Assembly (NCBI RefSeq): GCF_014697425.1
Contig: NZ_JACJRU010000038.1
Span: forward strand, 1 to 64,000
DNA length: 64,000 nucleotides
Source of the DNA: Nostoc sp. FACHB-110
GTDB lineage: Bacteria; Cyanobacteriota; Cyanobacteriia; Cyanobacteriales; Nostocaceae
Direction of reading: 5' to 3'
Part shown: in pieces, positions 9,935 through 19,204 of the stretch
Numbering within the stretch: the first letter of the stretch is position 1
Layout of the letters: every line of letters begins with the position of its first letter
Program-made: the position numbers and the translations under genes
The notes under the pieces: model-generated
Databases searched by the model: none
Told to the model about the DNA's origin: nothing
What the model saw: the letters and a program-made list of their open reading frames with translations, nothing else

Positions 9935-10528
9935 ATGGCTAAACTTTTTGAAGGTATCACTGCGGAACTACAAGAGTTTATTACTGCTCAACAGATGTTC
10001 TTTGTTGGTAGCGCGCCTTTAAGTCCCACAGGTCACGTTAATTTATCACCTAAAGGTCTAGATTGTTTTCGTATCCTATCACCCAATAAAGTAGGTTACT
10101 TAGATTTAACAGGTAGCGGTAACGAAACATCTGCTCATCTTCAAGAAAATGGGCGCATTACTTTTATGTTTTGTGCTTTCACTGAACCTGCTTGTATATT
10201 GCGACTTTATGGCAAAGGATCTGTAATTTTACCGAATTCTCCTGAGTGGGATTCTACTTATTCTGTGTTTCCTCAGCTACCAGGAACTCGGCAAATTGTT
10301 GTAGCTGATATTGAGATTGTGCAAACTTCTTGTGGCTTTGGTGTGCCACTTTATGAATATCAAGGTCAGCGTCAGGTATTAGTTGATTGGGCGAGTAAAA
10401 AAGGCGAAGAAGGAGTCAGGAAATATCAACAAAAGAAAAACCGGATTAGCATTGATGGTTTACCAACTCCGCTAAGTGAATTCCTGGAGCCAGAAGAGTT
10501 AGCTATCAGTCAAAACCAAGAAGTTTAA
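9935..10528 (+). CDS. Pyridoxamine 5'-phosphate oxidase-like flavin-binding protein
   Basis: The 197-residue split-barrel protein contains FFVGSAPLSPTGHVNLSPKG, typical of PPOX-class proteins in the pyridoxamine oxidase-like superfamily, followed by a GSGNETSAHL segment and a conserved RLYGKG strand. The C-terminal SIDGLPTPL segment is also shared with this subgroup. A flavin cofactor is expected; the substrate is unknown. It is divergent from dacB across a spacer of about 120 bases. Confidence 0.85.
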   Translation: MAKLFEGITAELQEFITAQQMFFVGSAPLSPTGHVNLSPKGLDCFRILSPNKVGYLDLTGSGNETSAHLQENGRITFMFCAFTEPACILRLYGKGSVILPNSPEWDSTYSVFPQLPGTRQIVVADIEIVQTSCGFGVPLYEYQGQRQVLVDWASKKGEEGVRKYQQKKNRISIDGLPTPLSEFLEPEELAISQNQEV

Positions 10529-10692
10529 AAGTGATGGGAATTTATTTTTTTGCTAAAGGAACTATTATTTTAGTTCAGTGTCTTGACGTAAGGAATTGTC
10601 CCGAATTATGATTCGAGTTTATTCCGGATCAACTGGAACACTCCCGAAAATTAGTGCAAGTAAATTCAACTGTCGCTCTGATAATCACACGC

Positions 10693-11979
10693 ATGAGATT
10701 ACGCTTTTTTTTACTTAGCGTTGTCAGTATTGTCCTGCTTTCTTCTCCTGTAAGAGCAGTACGCTTACAATCTTGGAACTTTGATACGGCGCAAAATCAA
10801 CTCAACATTACAACAGCATCTGGAGTAAAACCAAGAGCATTTTTAATTCAAAATCCTACAAGACTCGTAATTGATTTACCAGGAACTGAATTTGATAAGA
10901 ATACAGTTCGTCAAAACTTTGGGGCAACAGTCAGAGAAATTCGAGTTGGTAAGGTTGATGAAACAACCACTAGACTAGTAATTGAATTAGCACCAGGGTA
11001 TACTGTTGACCCTGCTAAATTATTAGTTCAAGGTGATTCTGCAACTCATTGGATAGTGAAATTTCCCCAGGTACAACGCATTGATAGTAATAGTAATGTT
11101 GTTGCTTCTAGTGAAGAACAAATTCCGGTTGCAGTTAGCGATGTTTCTTTGTTTGCCGGAGTTGTGCCTTTAGGTAAGGAAATACCACAATTGCGATCGC
11201 AAGTACAAGCATTAGCAGCGCGTTATCGTTCTCTTGATCCTGGCTTATTCTTCTTAGATTTAGAAACTGGTAACTATCTCGACTTCAACGGAGAAAAAGT
11301 ATTTCCTGCCGCTAGTACAATTAAATTCCCCATTTTAATTGCCCTATTTCAAGAAATTGATGCAGGTAGAGTCAACCTAAATGAAACCCTAGTCATGCGC
11401 CGTGATTTAATGACTGGTGGTTCTGGTGAAATGCAATATAAGCGTGCTGGTACTAAGTTTAATCTCTTAGCAACCGCGACTCAAATGATTACCATCAGCG
11501 ACAATACTGCTACCAACATGATTATTGATCGCTTGGGTGGTAAAGCTAAATTAAATCAGCGTTTTCGCAGTTGGGGTTTACAAAACACCTACATTCAAAA
11601 TCTCTTAGGCGACTTCAAAGGTACGAATAAAACTAGCCCGAAAGATTTAGTGCGTCTGTCAGCATTAGTAGCCAGCAATAAGTTATTGACTGACTCTAGC
11701 CATGCCAAAGTCATCAGTATTATGCAGCGTGTTCATAATACCAAATTATTACCTGCTGGTCTTGGTAAAGGTGCAGTCATCGCTCACAAAACCGGAACTT
11801 TAGGAATTGTTTTGGGTGACGCTGGAATTATTGAAATGCCATCTGGTAAGCGTTACTTAGCCGGAATTTTTGTCAGAAGACCTTTTAATGATTTAAAAGC
11901 TAGAGATTTTATTAATCAAGTTTCTCGACTTGTTTATGGTTATTTAGATCAGCCAAGAGTTGCCAGCAAATCTGAATGA
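10693..11979 (+). CDS. AMIN domain plus class A beta-lactamase-like serine hydrolase
   Basis: From ATG 10693 the protein has a signal peptide (MRLRFFLLSVVSIVLLSS), an AMIN domain of about 95 residues (VRLQSWNFDTAQNQL to ELAPGYTVDP), and a penicillin-binding/beta-lactamase class A fold with STIK (SxxK), SDN within TISDNTATN and KTG in AHKTGTLG. The AMIN domain normally targets periplasmic enzymes to peptidoglycan or septal sites. The catalytic glutamate of the class A omega loop is not obvious, so a cell-wall role may be more likely than antibiotic resistance. A GTG 13 codons upstream would extend the N-terminus, but the signal peptide favours 10693. Confidence 0.87.
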   Translation: MRLRFFLLSVVSIVLLSSPVRAVRLQSWNFDTAQNQLNITTASGVKPRAFLIQNPTRLVIDLPGTEFDKNTVRQNFGATVREIRVGKVDETTTRLVIELAPGYTVDPAKLLVQGDSATHWIVKFPQVQRIDSNSNVVASSEEQIPVAVSDVSLFAGVVPLGKEIPQLRSQVQALAARYRSLDPGLFFLDLETGNYLDFNGEKVFPAASTIKFPILIALFQEIDAGRVNLNETLVMRRDLMTGGSGEMQYKRAGTKFNLLATATQMITISDNTATNMIIDRLGGKAKLNQRFRSWGLQNTYIQNLLGDFKGTNKTSPKDLVRLSALVASNKLLTDSSHAKVISIMQRVHNTKLLPAGLGKGAVIAHKTGTLGIVLGDAGIIEMPSGKRYLAGIFVRRPFNDLKARDFINQVSRLVYGYLDQPRVASKSE

Positions 11980-12013
11980 TTTGGGCGCGGGAAATTAATA
12001 TTTTAGTTAACGC

Positions 12014-12044
12014 AACCCCTGATATTTATATCTAGGGGTTTTTT
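12014..12044 (+). terminator. Rho-independent terminator
   Basis: AACCCCT and AGGGGTT pair across a 14-base AT-rich loop and run into TTTTTT. It starts 35 bases after the AMIN/beta-lactamase-like gene. Confidence 0.8.
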
Positions 12045-12071
12045 GCGATCGCACTCTACACTAAGTCAAGT

Positions 12072-12578
12072 ATGAATGTTACGATTCGCCAACTAACCCA
12101 ACAAGATGAGCCGTTTCTCTGGCAAATGCTATCCGAAGCAGCGCATATCCAAGCCGAAGGTAAAACGATGCAGGATTTGATGAATAATCCTGATTTGGCT
12201 AAGTATGTTCAAGCTTGGGGAACGAATGATGATTTAGGTGTGATTGCTATCCATCACAGTAATCATCAACCTGTAGGAGCCGCATGGCTGAGATTATTCA
12301 CGGTAGAAAATCCTGGTTATGGCTATATTGACGATCGCACACCGGAACTCGCGATCGCAACTCTCCCAGAATACAGAAATCAAGGTATAGGTACTCAATT
12401 ACTCGCTCATTTAATCACCATCGCTCAAACAGCTTACCCAGCAATCTCACTCAGTATTAGAAGCACAAATCCTGCTTTGCATTTGTATCAACGATTTGGC
12501 TGGCAAGTTGTCCCTGGTAGCGAAGTTGTTAACCGCGTTGGTGGTATTTCTTTCATAATGAAGCTTGATTTTAACTAG
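12072..12578 (+). CDS. GNAT-family N-acetyltransferase
   Basis: The 168-residue single GNAT fold has an acetyl-CoA-binding motif A visible as LPEYRNQGIGTQLLAHLI (Q-x-x-G-x-G/A), followed by SIRSTNPALHLYQRFGW, the typical motif B with the alpha4 helix and Tyr. The acceptor substrate is unknown. It is monocistronic, between a terminator and a convergent glutathione transferase gene. Confidence 0.9.
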   Translation: MNVTIRQLTQQDEPFLWQMLSEAAHIQAEGKTMQDLMNNPDLAKYVQAWGTNDDLGVIAIHHSNHQPVGAAWLRLFTVENPGYGYIDDRTPELAIATLPEYRNQGIGTQLLAHLITIAQTAYPAISLSIRSTNPALHLYQRFGWQVVPGSEVVNRVGGISFIMKLDFN

Positions 12579-12644
12579 CAAGTAATAGCTAGCAGCATCT
12601 CATACAGCATTTTTGACATCTGAAATTGCTCAAGCCTTGTGGTA

Positions 12645-13277
12645 TCAATATTTTTCTCTTTTAGCTACTGCTAACCACTCTTGCATCGCTGGTAATTCTA
12701 GAATAGCTTGTGCGTAATTTCTAGAAATATCGTCTAACTGCACATCGTAGGTAATAAAGCGCATAACTACCGGAGCAAAAAAAGCATCGGCAATTGTAAA
12801 TTGACCAAATAAGAAATCACCACTTTGACCAAAATTCTGCCGACATTCTTGCCAAATATTAGTAATGCGATCAATATCTTTTTGTACTGCTGGCGTTAAA
12901 CCTTGACCAGGAAGTTTAGCACGGCAATTCATGGGCATATTCTGGCGCAAATCTAAAAAACCAGAGTGCATTTCTGCACTAATAGAACGTGCTATGGCCC
13001 TATGTTTTTTATCTTGCGGCCACCAATAAAGGTGTGGAAATACTTCGGCTAGATATTCACAAATAGCGATAGAGTCCCAGATAATTAAATCATCATGAAT
13101 TAAGGCTGGTACTCTTCCCGAGGGAGAATATTGCCTAATTTTTTCGCCACTATCTGGCTTATATAGGGCAATGTTAATCTCTTGGAATTCTAAGCCGACC
13201 TGTTTCATAATTATCCAAGGGCGTAGCGACCAAGATGAATAATTTTTATTACCAATTACTAAAGTCAGTTCGTCCAT
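12645..13277 (-). CDS. Glutathione S-transferase family protein
   Basis: From ATG 13277 the 210-residue product begins MDELTLVIGNKNYSSWSLRP, where the SSWS segment is in the position of the thioredoxin-fold catalytic serine. It then has the cis-proline motif SGRVPALI, DSIAICEYLAE (the glutathione-contacting Glu/Asp-Ser region) and a helical C-terminal domain with FTIADAFFAPV. A longer frame reading upstream overlaps the preceding gene and has no family support. The start overlaps the end of the upstream gene by 29 bases, so the two are probably cotranscribed. Confidence 0.9.
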   Translation of the reverse strand: MDELTLVIGNKNYSSWSLRPWIIMKQVGLEFQEINIALYKPDSGEKIRQYSPSGRVPALIHDDLIIWDSIAICEYLAEVFPHLYWWPQDKKHRAIARSISAEMHSGFLDLRQNMPMNCRAKLPGQGLTPAVQKDIDRITNIWQECRQNFGQSGDFLFGQFTIADAFFAPVVMRFITYDVQLDDISRNYAQAILELPAMQEWLAVAKREKY

Positions 13278-13578
13278 AATTATCAGACCTCGATATTTGT
13301 TCAATCCATATACATACATCAGCTTCCGAGCCAGAAGCAAAAGACTTTTCAGTTTTTGGGTCGTAAGCAACCCAGTAATTATTACCTTGGCGATCAACTT
13401 TTTTCCAGACTTTTAATTCGTTAGGGTCTGCTAATAAAGCTTGCTGGAATTTTGCCCAAATATATCGCAGTATTGTTGGGATATATGCATATTGGCGGAC
13501 TGGTAATTGTTTGTTTAAGATTGGGTTACAATTTGTTTCTATGTCTTTAGATTCTAGACAAACCAGGTTATTTTTCAT
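13249..13578 (-). CDS. Small conserved cyanobacterial protein, function unknown
   Basis: The 109-residue product contains VWKKVDRQGNNYWVAYDPKT followed by an acidic, aromatic C-terminal half (SGSEADVCIWIEQ). No signal peptide, membrane segment or recognised catalytic motif is present. Its end overlaps the glutathione transferase start by 29 bases in another frame, which supports a two-gene operon with coupled translation. I do not recognise a named family. Confidence 0.65.
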   Translation of the reverse strand: MKNNLVCLESKDIETNCNPILNKQLPVRQYAYIPTILRYIWAKFQQALLADPNELKVWKKVDRQGNNYWVAYDPKTEKSFASGSEADVCIWIEQISRSDNYGRTDFSNW

Positions 13579-13741
13579 ATTATTCTTTGAGAAAGTAGCT
13601 TAGTAATTAGAACTTTAGCAATGTCTCTGTGGGTAATCAAAACATTACTTGTATAGTTTCTATAAATGCGATTTATAGATATAAAGATTTATTCCTATAA
13701 TCTGTTTGTAAGATAATCTAGTCTCGATTACATCATTGGCC

Positions 13742-14635
13742 ATGAAACTTTCCCAACTTCGTGCAGTGGTGGCAGTAGCCGAGTGTGGTAATTTTAGTGA
13801 GGCTGCATTGGAGTTGCAGCTTTCTCAGCCAGCAATTAGTCATGCTATTGCGACTTTAGAAGAAGAATTAGGTGTACCTTTGTTTGCTAGAGGTCGTCAT
13901 GGCGCGGTGTTGACACCTGCCGGCGATCGCATCCTCTATCATGCGCGTCAAGCTTTACAAAGTTTAGAAATGATGGAGCGGGAAGCAAACTTGCACAAAG
14001 GTTTGCATGGCGGCCATGTGCGAATTGCTTCGTTTCGCAGCGTTGCGACGCACTTATTACCAAAAGCGATCGCTAAATTTCACAACCAATTCCCAGAAGT
14101 CGCCGTCACTATTATCGAATCTATAGCCTATACAGAAGTCGAACAATGCTTGCGTGATGGCCGCGCTGACATTGGTGTTACTTACCTTCCCACTAGTGAT
14201 GAATTTGAAACGTGGGAAATTTTGCGAGATGAGTATGTAGTGCTATTACCACCTGAAGCTAAAATCAAAGGTTCAACAATTAGCTGGGACGATATTGCAG
14301 TTTATTCTCCAGTTTTATTAGCTTGTTTACCCTGTGGCAGAGCACTACATCATCACATCAAAAAAGTAGCACCTTTTATCCAAACTGTTGCTGATATTCA
14401 AGAAGATTCGACAATTGTTAGTCTAGTAAATCAAGGATTAAAAGCAGCTATTTTGCCACGGTTAGCAGCTGTGCCAATTCCTAAAGCAGTGCAGGTTTAT
14501 AGCTTACCAGAACCAATGGAAAGGGTAATGGCGATCGCTATCTTAAGTAATGCACTTCATGTACCTGCGGTGTTTACATTTTTGGAGATGCTAAAGAAAT
14601 TTGATTTTTATACCTTGGTTAAAGCTACTTATTGA
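13742..14635 (+). CDS. LysR-family transcriptional regulator
   Basis: The 297-residue protein has an N-terminal winged helix-turn-helix (about residues 1-60, LRAVVAVAECGNFSEAALEL, then QPAISHAIATLEEELGVPLF) and a periplasmic-binding-protein-like effector domain (90-290). ATG 13742 is preferred over a TTG two codons upstream because LysR proteins start about four residues before the first helix. The GNAT and cupin genes follow on the same strand after only 34 bases and may be its targets or cotranscribed with it. The inducer is unknown. Confidence 0.92.
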   Translation: MKLSQLRAVVAVAECGNFSEAALELQLSQPAISHAIATLEEELGVPLFARGRHGAVLTPAGDRILYHARQALQSLEMMEREANLHKGLHGGHVRIASFRSVATHLLPKAIAKFHNQFPEVAVTIIESIAYTEVEQCLRDGRADIGVTYLPTSDEFETWEILRDEYVVLLPPEAKIKGSTISWDDIAVYSPVLLACLPCGRALHHHIKKVAPFIQTVADIQEDSTIVSLVNQGLKAAILPRLAAVPIPKAVQVYSLPEPMERVMAIAILSNALHVPAVFTFLEMLKKFDFYTLVKATY

Positions 14636-14669
14636 TAATGTTGGGGAAGTAGTTATGAGTAATTAAATT

Positions 14670-15110
14670 ATGACTTATAAATTCGTACATCAACTCACTT
14701 CTCAACAGATTGTCGAGTTGGTAGATATGTATAAAAATGAATTTTGGAGCAAACAGCGCACATATCAAGATGTTGAAAAAATGCTCAAGGCTTCAGATAT
14801 TATTTTAGGTTTAGTCGATAATGAAGACAAATTAGTTGGTTTTACTAGAGTCTTAACTGACTTTGTTTATCGCGCCACTATTTATGATGTCATCATTAAA
14901 CCAAGCCATAGAAATCAAAGACTTGGTGTTAAATTAATGGATGGAATTGTCAACCATCCCCAATTAAAGCAAGTTGAACATATTGCACTTTTCTGCTTGC
15001 CAGAAATGATTACCTTTTATGAGCGTTGGGGGTTTACTACTAATGTGGGAAATCTCAAATTAATGTATCGTTATAACCACTTGGATCAGGAGAAGAACAA
15101 TGATTATTGA
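14670..15110 (+). CDS. GNAT-family N-acetyltransferase
   Basis: The 146-residue protein has the acetyl-CoA motif SHRNQRLGVKLMDGIVNHP and a C-terminal LPEMITFYERWGF typical of small GNAT enzymes. N-terminal residues 8-30 (SQQIVELVDMYKNEFW) match the family often labelled as a YjcF-like acetyltransferase. The stop codon overlaps the start of the cupin gene by 11 bases, implying an operon. Confidence 0.88.
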   Translation: MTYKFVHQLTSQQIVELVDMYKNEFWSKQRTYQDVEKMLKASDIILGLVDNEDKLVGFTRVLTDFVYRATIYDVIIKPSHRNQRLGVKLMDGIVNHPQLKQVEHIALFCLPEMITFYERWGFTTNVGNLKLMYRYNHLDQEKNNDY

Positions 15111-15564
15111 CCCCGAAAATGTTCCTAATCGGACAACTTCAAATTACCCAGAGCAATTTAAACATATTGTCAAAGGTAGAGTTAAAAAAGCGTTAGGAAA
15201 TGCAGCCGGATTAAAAAATTTTGGTGTTAATTTAGTTACCTTACAACCAGGAAGTTGTTCGGCTTTAAGACATTGGCACACCCGACAAGATGAATTTATT
15301 TATATTCTTTCAGGGGAAGCCACATTAATAACTAATGCAGGTGCAGAAATTCTCACACCAGGTATGATGGCAGGGTTTCCGGCTGGTGAAGAAAATGGAC
15401 ATCACTTAGTCAACCGTTCTGATGATCTCGTGATTTATTTAGAAGTTGGTGATAGAACTGCTAATGATGAAGGTGCTTATCCCGATGATGATTTGATAGC
15501 CAAAGCCGATGGTAATGGTAAATGGATTTTTACAACTAAAGATGGAACATTATATCAATCTTAA
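15100..15564 (+). CDS. Cupin-domain protein
   Basis: The 154-residue single cupin has motif 1 visible as RHWHTRQDEFIYILSGE (two metal-ligand histidines and a glutamate) and motif 2 as PAGEENGHHLVN. The family resembles small cyanobacterial and proteobacterial cupins with a terminal GxYPDDDL segment. An AGGAG-like ribosome site (CAGGAGAAGAAC) precedes the ATG, which lies inside the end of the GNAT gene. The substrate is unknown. Confidence 0.88.
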   Translation: MIIDPENVPNRTTSNYPEQFKHIVKGRVKKALGNAAGLKNFGVNLVTLQPGSCSALRHWHTRQDEFIYILSGEATLITNAGAEILTPGMMAGFPAGEENGHHLVNRSDDLVIYLEVGDRTANDEGAYPDDDLIAKADGNGKWIFTTKDGTLYQS

Positions 15565-15821
15565 TTGATGGATAATCTGCGATGCTTATTGTCTATCCGG
15601 GCCACCTCAATACGGCAGCTTACTCTATGAAAGAAAAAATTGCTGATATTTGGCAAATCAAGGCATCCTCTGGATTATACAATCAATAAAAACTTGTCCT
15701 CCTGAAAAGCGATCGCATCATCCTCAAGACAACAAAAGTATTTTTCCGAGAAAATTTCCCTCTGCGGCTAAACGCAAGTTCGGATACATTAATTGATGGG
15801 TTGCAATCATCGGAGAGTAAA

Positions 15822-17333
15822 ATGACAGAAGCGTCACAACAAAAACGTATAGTAGTCGTGGGAGCAGGTTGGGCTGGTTTAGGTGCAACCTACCATTTGG
15901 CAAAGCAAGGGTACGACGTGACACTTCTAGAAGCCGGCCCCTATCCAGGTGGACTCGTTGCAGGTTGGAAAACCCCAGGCGGTAAATCTGTAGAAGCCGG
16001 CATCCACGGTTTTTGGTATCCTTACAGAAATATTTTTGCCCTAATTAACGAATTAGACATTAACCCCTTCACTAGCTGGACTCGTTCGGCGCAATATTCA
16101 CCCGCAGGCTTAGAAGTCGAATCACCAATTTTTCAAGAAATGCCCCAACTACCTGCACCCTTGGGTACATTTGTTTACACTCGTTTTCAACGCTTGCCAT
16201 TAATTGACCGTCTCAGTGCCTTACCTTTACTTTATGCTGTGATTGATTTTGACAACTCCGATGCAGCTTGGCGACGTTATGATTCTGTCACAGCGCGGGA
16301 ATTGTTCAAAGATTTTGGTGTATCTGCAAGACTTTATCGTGATGCGTTTGAGCCAATGCTGTTGGTTGGCTTATTTGCCCCAGGAGAACAATGTTCTGCC
16401 GCCGCCACATTAGGAATGCTTTATTATTTTATTTTGGCGCATCAACCTAATTTTGATGTAGTTTGGTGTCGAGGAACTGTAGGCGAAAAAATCTTTCGTC
16501 CTTGGGTAAAAAAAATTGAAAAATTGGGCGGTAAGGTATTAGCTAAACATCGCGTTACTGATGTAATTGTCAATGATCATAATCGCGCCACAGGTGTAGT
16601 TTGTGGTGAACAAGTTTTTGATGCTGATGCCGTAATTTTTGCCGTTGGGATTACGGGAATAAAGAAAATTGTTTCTTCGAGTCCTAGTTTACAAAGTCGG
16701 GAAGAATTTCGGAATCTGAATAATTTAGGCGCAATTGATGTGTTAGCAACTAGGCTGTGGTTTGATCGCAAAATTGATATTCCGCGTCCTTCTAATGCTT
16801 GCTTTGGCTTTGATGACTCTACTGGATGGACATTTTTTGATTTAAATGCCTTGCATGATGAATATCAAAATGAGCCGGGGACTGTAATTGAAGCTGATTT
16901 TTATCACGCCAATCAATTGCTCAATTTAAATGATGATGAAATTATTACTATTGTTCATAATTATTTAGCCACTTGTGTACCAGCATTTAAACAAGCAAAA
17001 GTAATTGATAGTAGTGTCATTCGCTTACCAAATGCAGTGACTCACTTTGCACCTGGTAGTTATCGTGATATGTTGCCAGCCAGAACCAGTTTTGCCAACG
17101 TATTTATGAGTGGTGATTGGATTATTACTCGTCACGGTTCATGGTCGCAAGAAAAAGCCTACGTTACAGGTTTAGAAGCCGCCAATCTCGTAACGTCTTA
17201 CTTACAACAAGGTCAACCTGCTGAGATTTTACCTGTAGAAGCAGATGAAGTACATATTCAAATTGGGCGATCGCTCAACGAAACAGCCCGTAATTTAGGT
17301 AAAGCTATCTTACCTAACTTTTGGTTGCCATAG
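15822..17333 (+). CDS. FAD-dependent carotenoid-type oxidoreductase
   Basis: The 503-residue flavoprotein has an N-terminal dinucleotide-binding motif, VVVGAGWAGLGATYHLAKQG, then EAGPYPGGLVAG, the motif shared by phytoene desaturases, carotene isomerases and hydroxysqualene dehydroxylases. A C-terminal FMSGDWI...GSWSQEKAYVTGLEAA is the FAD-binding end. It belongs to the amine oxidase/CrtI-CrtP superfamily but is not clearly CrtP, CrtQ or CrtH. ATG 15822 directly precedes the basic residues and beta strand of the Rossmann fold. An in-frame start at 15801 would add seven residues. A P-loop gene follows after 18 bases. Confidence 0.85.
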   Translation: MTEASQQKRIVVVGAGWAGLGATYHLAKQGYDVTLLEAGPYPGGLVAGWKTPGGKSVEAGIHGFWYPYRNIFALINELDINPFTSWTRSAQYSPAGLEVESPIFQEMPQLPAPLGTFVYTRFQRLPLIDRLSALPLLYAVIDFDNSDAAWRRYDSVTARELFKDFGVSARLYRDAFEPMLLVGLFAPGEQCSAAATLGMLYYFILAHQPNFDVVWCRGTVGEKIFRPWVKKIEKLGGKVLAKHRVTDVIVNDHNRATGVVCGEQVFDADAVIFAVGITGIKKIVSSSPSLQSREEFRNLNNLGAIDVLATRLWFDRKIDIPRPSNACFGFDDSTGWTFFDLNALHDEYQNEPGTVIEADFYHANQLLNLNDDEIITIVHNYLATCVPAFKQAKVIDSSVIRLPNAVTHFAPGSYRDMLPARTSFANVFMSGDWIITRHGSWSQEKAYVTGLEAANLVTSYLQQGQPAEILPVEADEVHIQIGRSLNETARNLGKAILPNFWLP

Positions 17334-17351
17334 TAATTTGATTAACCATCA

Positions 17352-17801
17352 ATGGAAGCCATTATTTTTATCGGTATTCAAGGAGCAGGTAAATCCACTT
17401 TTTATCACCACAACTTTTTTCATACCCACATCCGCATCAATTTAGATATGCTCAAAACTCGTCATCGTGAGCATATCTTTTTGCAAGCTTGTTTAACAGC
17501 TAAACAGCGTTTTGTGGTAGACAATACTAATCCCACCCTCGAAAATAGAAAACGCTACATCATCCCAGCCAAAGCCAATGGTTTTCGAGTTGTGGGTTAT
17601 TATTTTCAATCTCAACTAGAAGATTGCCAACAGCGCAATCACCAAAGACCACCCAAACAAATCGTCCCATTAGTAGGATTATTAGCCACTGCTAAGAAAT
17701 TAGTTTTACCCAGTTGGACAGAAGGCTTTAATGCCATTTATTCGGTTAAAACTGAATTGAATTACTCCTTCATGATTGAGGAATGGCAACGTGAAATTTG
17801 A
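17352..17801 (+). CDS. P-loop kinase-like protein (AAA_33 / polynucleotide kinase type)
   Basis: The 149-residue protein starts with a Walker A loop, FIGIQGAGKSTFY, within the first 18 residues. It has a conserved RINLDMLKTR and the FVVDNTNPTLENRKRYI segment typical of zeta-toxin and polynucleotide-kinase-like ATP-binding proteins, with a QRNHQRP lid. The substrate is unknown. It is 18 bases downstream of the flavoprotein gene and probably in the same transcript. Confidence 0.85.
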   Translation: MEAIIFIGIQGAGKSTFYHHNFFHTHIRINLDMLKTRHREHIFLQACLTAKQRFVVDNTNPTLENRKRYIIPAKANGFRVVGYYFQSQLEDCQQRNHQRPPKQIVPLVGLLATAKKLVLPSWTEGFNAIYSVKTELNYSFMIEEWQREI

Positions 17802-17905
17802 TGAACTTGATAGCAGAATGCGCGTATTTGAGACTGCCCATGACTATTGTGTTTTGCCAGGAATATATATAGTTGCCAGATTAGATGGGCGAAGTTAAGA
17901 GAATA

Positions 17906-17982
17906 GTAGGTTGGGTGTAGCGATAGCGTAACCCAACAAAGTATGCGTGAATGTTGGGTTCCGTTCCTCCACCCAACCTACA
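17906..17982. repeat. Nested inverted repeat (GTAGGTTGGGT type)
   Basis: GTAGGTTGGGTG pairs with CACCCAACCTAC at the far end, and an inner GTAACCCAAC pairs with GTTGGGTTCC. This is a foldback repeat of a kind widely dispersed in cyanobacterial intergenic DNA. No other copy was seen in this window. Confidence 0.6.
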
Positions 17983-18098
17983 CCAGTCTGCCTGTTCCTG
18001 CAATACGACGACGTATTCGACGAGATTTAGACCTTCCTATGAAGGATGAATACAGCCTATTTATTCGCCAATTAATCACTGCACCCATTTAATCAGAT

Positions 18099-18131
18099 TA
18101 AATCCCCGACTTCTCAAAAAAGTCAGGGATA
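18099..18131. terminator. Hairpin of the AAATCCCCGAC family
   Basis: TTAAATCCCCGACTT pairs imperfectly with AAGTCAGGGAT around a short A-rich loop, at the convergent junction between the P-loop gene and the minus-strand gene at 18199. Confidence 0.55.
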
Positions 18132-18198
18132 ATGAAGCGGGGAATAAATTGTTTTTTATTTTCTACTCCCCACTCCCTAATCCCGATTCCCTAAATCA

Positions 18199-18639
18199 TT
18201 AGCTGGCTGACTGTCGGACATATTGCCCATTTAATCCGGCTTGAATCCAACTTAAGCATTCAAATTCAGAATTGAATAATTTTGGTGCTGCAATATTATT
18301 TAATAATTCTGGGGGGTAATGGTCGTAGAAATATTTGCCTTCTTCTGCAAAGATAATTATTAAATGATTGCGGAAAATATAACGCGATTTAAAGCAATCT
18401 TTTTGACTGACAAATTCTGAATTTTTGTCAAGGTGTTCTTGAGCAATATCAATAATATTACTGATATTGTTGCCATAAATTGCTGCTGGATTATCTGCTT
18501 TGTGGAATTGGCTTTTATTGCCAATTTCTGACAACAGCTTATAGGAATATATTTCGTAGGTATCTGCTTTGCCAAACACAAACGGAATGATGAGATATCC
18601 TTTGTATGAAACTGAGTTTTCATAAATAAGACGACTCAT
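18199..18639 (-). CDS. Unknown cyanobacterial protein
   Basis: The 146-residue soluble protein is rich in Asn, Ile and Tyr, with YKGYLIIPFVFGKADTYEIY near the N-terminus and SEFECLSWIQAGLNGQY near the end. I recognise no catalytic motif. The start is strongly supported by a perfect AGGAGG ribosome site seven bases before the ATG, unusual among genes here. A 560-base gene-free spacer lies upstream. Confidence 0.7.
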   Translation of the reverse strand: MSRLIYENSVSYKGYLIIPFVFGKADTYEIYSYKLLSEIGNKSQFHKADNPAAIYGNNISNIIDIAQEHLDKNSEFVSQKDCFKSRYIFRNHLIIIFAEEGKYFYDHYPPELLNNIAAPKLFNSEFECLSWIQAGLNGQYVRQSAS

Positions 18640-19204
18640 CTGAACCTCCTTTCATTCAATGACTTACACAGCGATCGCACCATAATTCACATTCAAAATC
18701 AATACACTTCTCTAGTTTATTATTAAGATTTATTACTATGTTTTGAGTAAATTTACCCAAAAGAAAATTAGCCTTCTTTTGTATGAGAAGGTAACTCAAA
18801 ACTTATTAGAAATGTATATCAATAACTATTATTACTCTTTTTGAAAACCTGATTAACTGAAAATAGCCATCAAATACATAAAGATAGAAAGTTCTACCCT
18901 AAGATAGCAATTTGAGGAATGTTAATTTGAATAGATGGCAAAATTGTATCAGCCACAACAGACAATGAATTAACTTGTATAAGATTTATGATGTATGTCT
19001 ACGTGCTTTATTTTGACTTTACCTAAAAAAATACTTGATTTTTACGACAGTAACATATATATTGCTACCCATCTTTTGCCGCTAAATTTTTGACTTTCAT
19101 CTTCCGGGAGTTCTGAACAAAGGCGGAATTCTACAAGTTGTAGTGGCGGCTGATGTGTTCACAGAATTCTTTTGGCATACCCATGCGGTTTCGATATCCT
19201 TATC
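18640..19204. other. Long divergent spacer
   Basis: Very AT-rich, with one HIP1-like octamer near 18672. It should contain divergent promoters for the unknown gene on the left and rnhA on the right. No coding frame or structured RNA was recognised. Confidence 0.45.

Larger units (their letters stand above)
17802..18198. other. Spacer with dispersed repeats and a terminator
   Basis: No intact gene. A foldback repeat occupies 17906-17982. A 30-codon open remnant (18003-18092) ends in a TAA and reads like the tail of a lost gene. A hairpin follows at 18099-18131. Confidence 0.5.

Noticed and set aside
15581-15688. 35-codon plus-strand frame between the cupin and flavoprotein genes
   Set aside because: Short, with no ribosome site and no similarity I recognise. 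Probably chance.
18003-18092. 30-codon open stretch reading IRRRIRRDLDLPMKDEYSLF
   Set aside because: It looks like the end of a lost gene but is too short to identify and lacks a start codon. It is mentioned in the spacer entry, not called as a gene.
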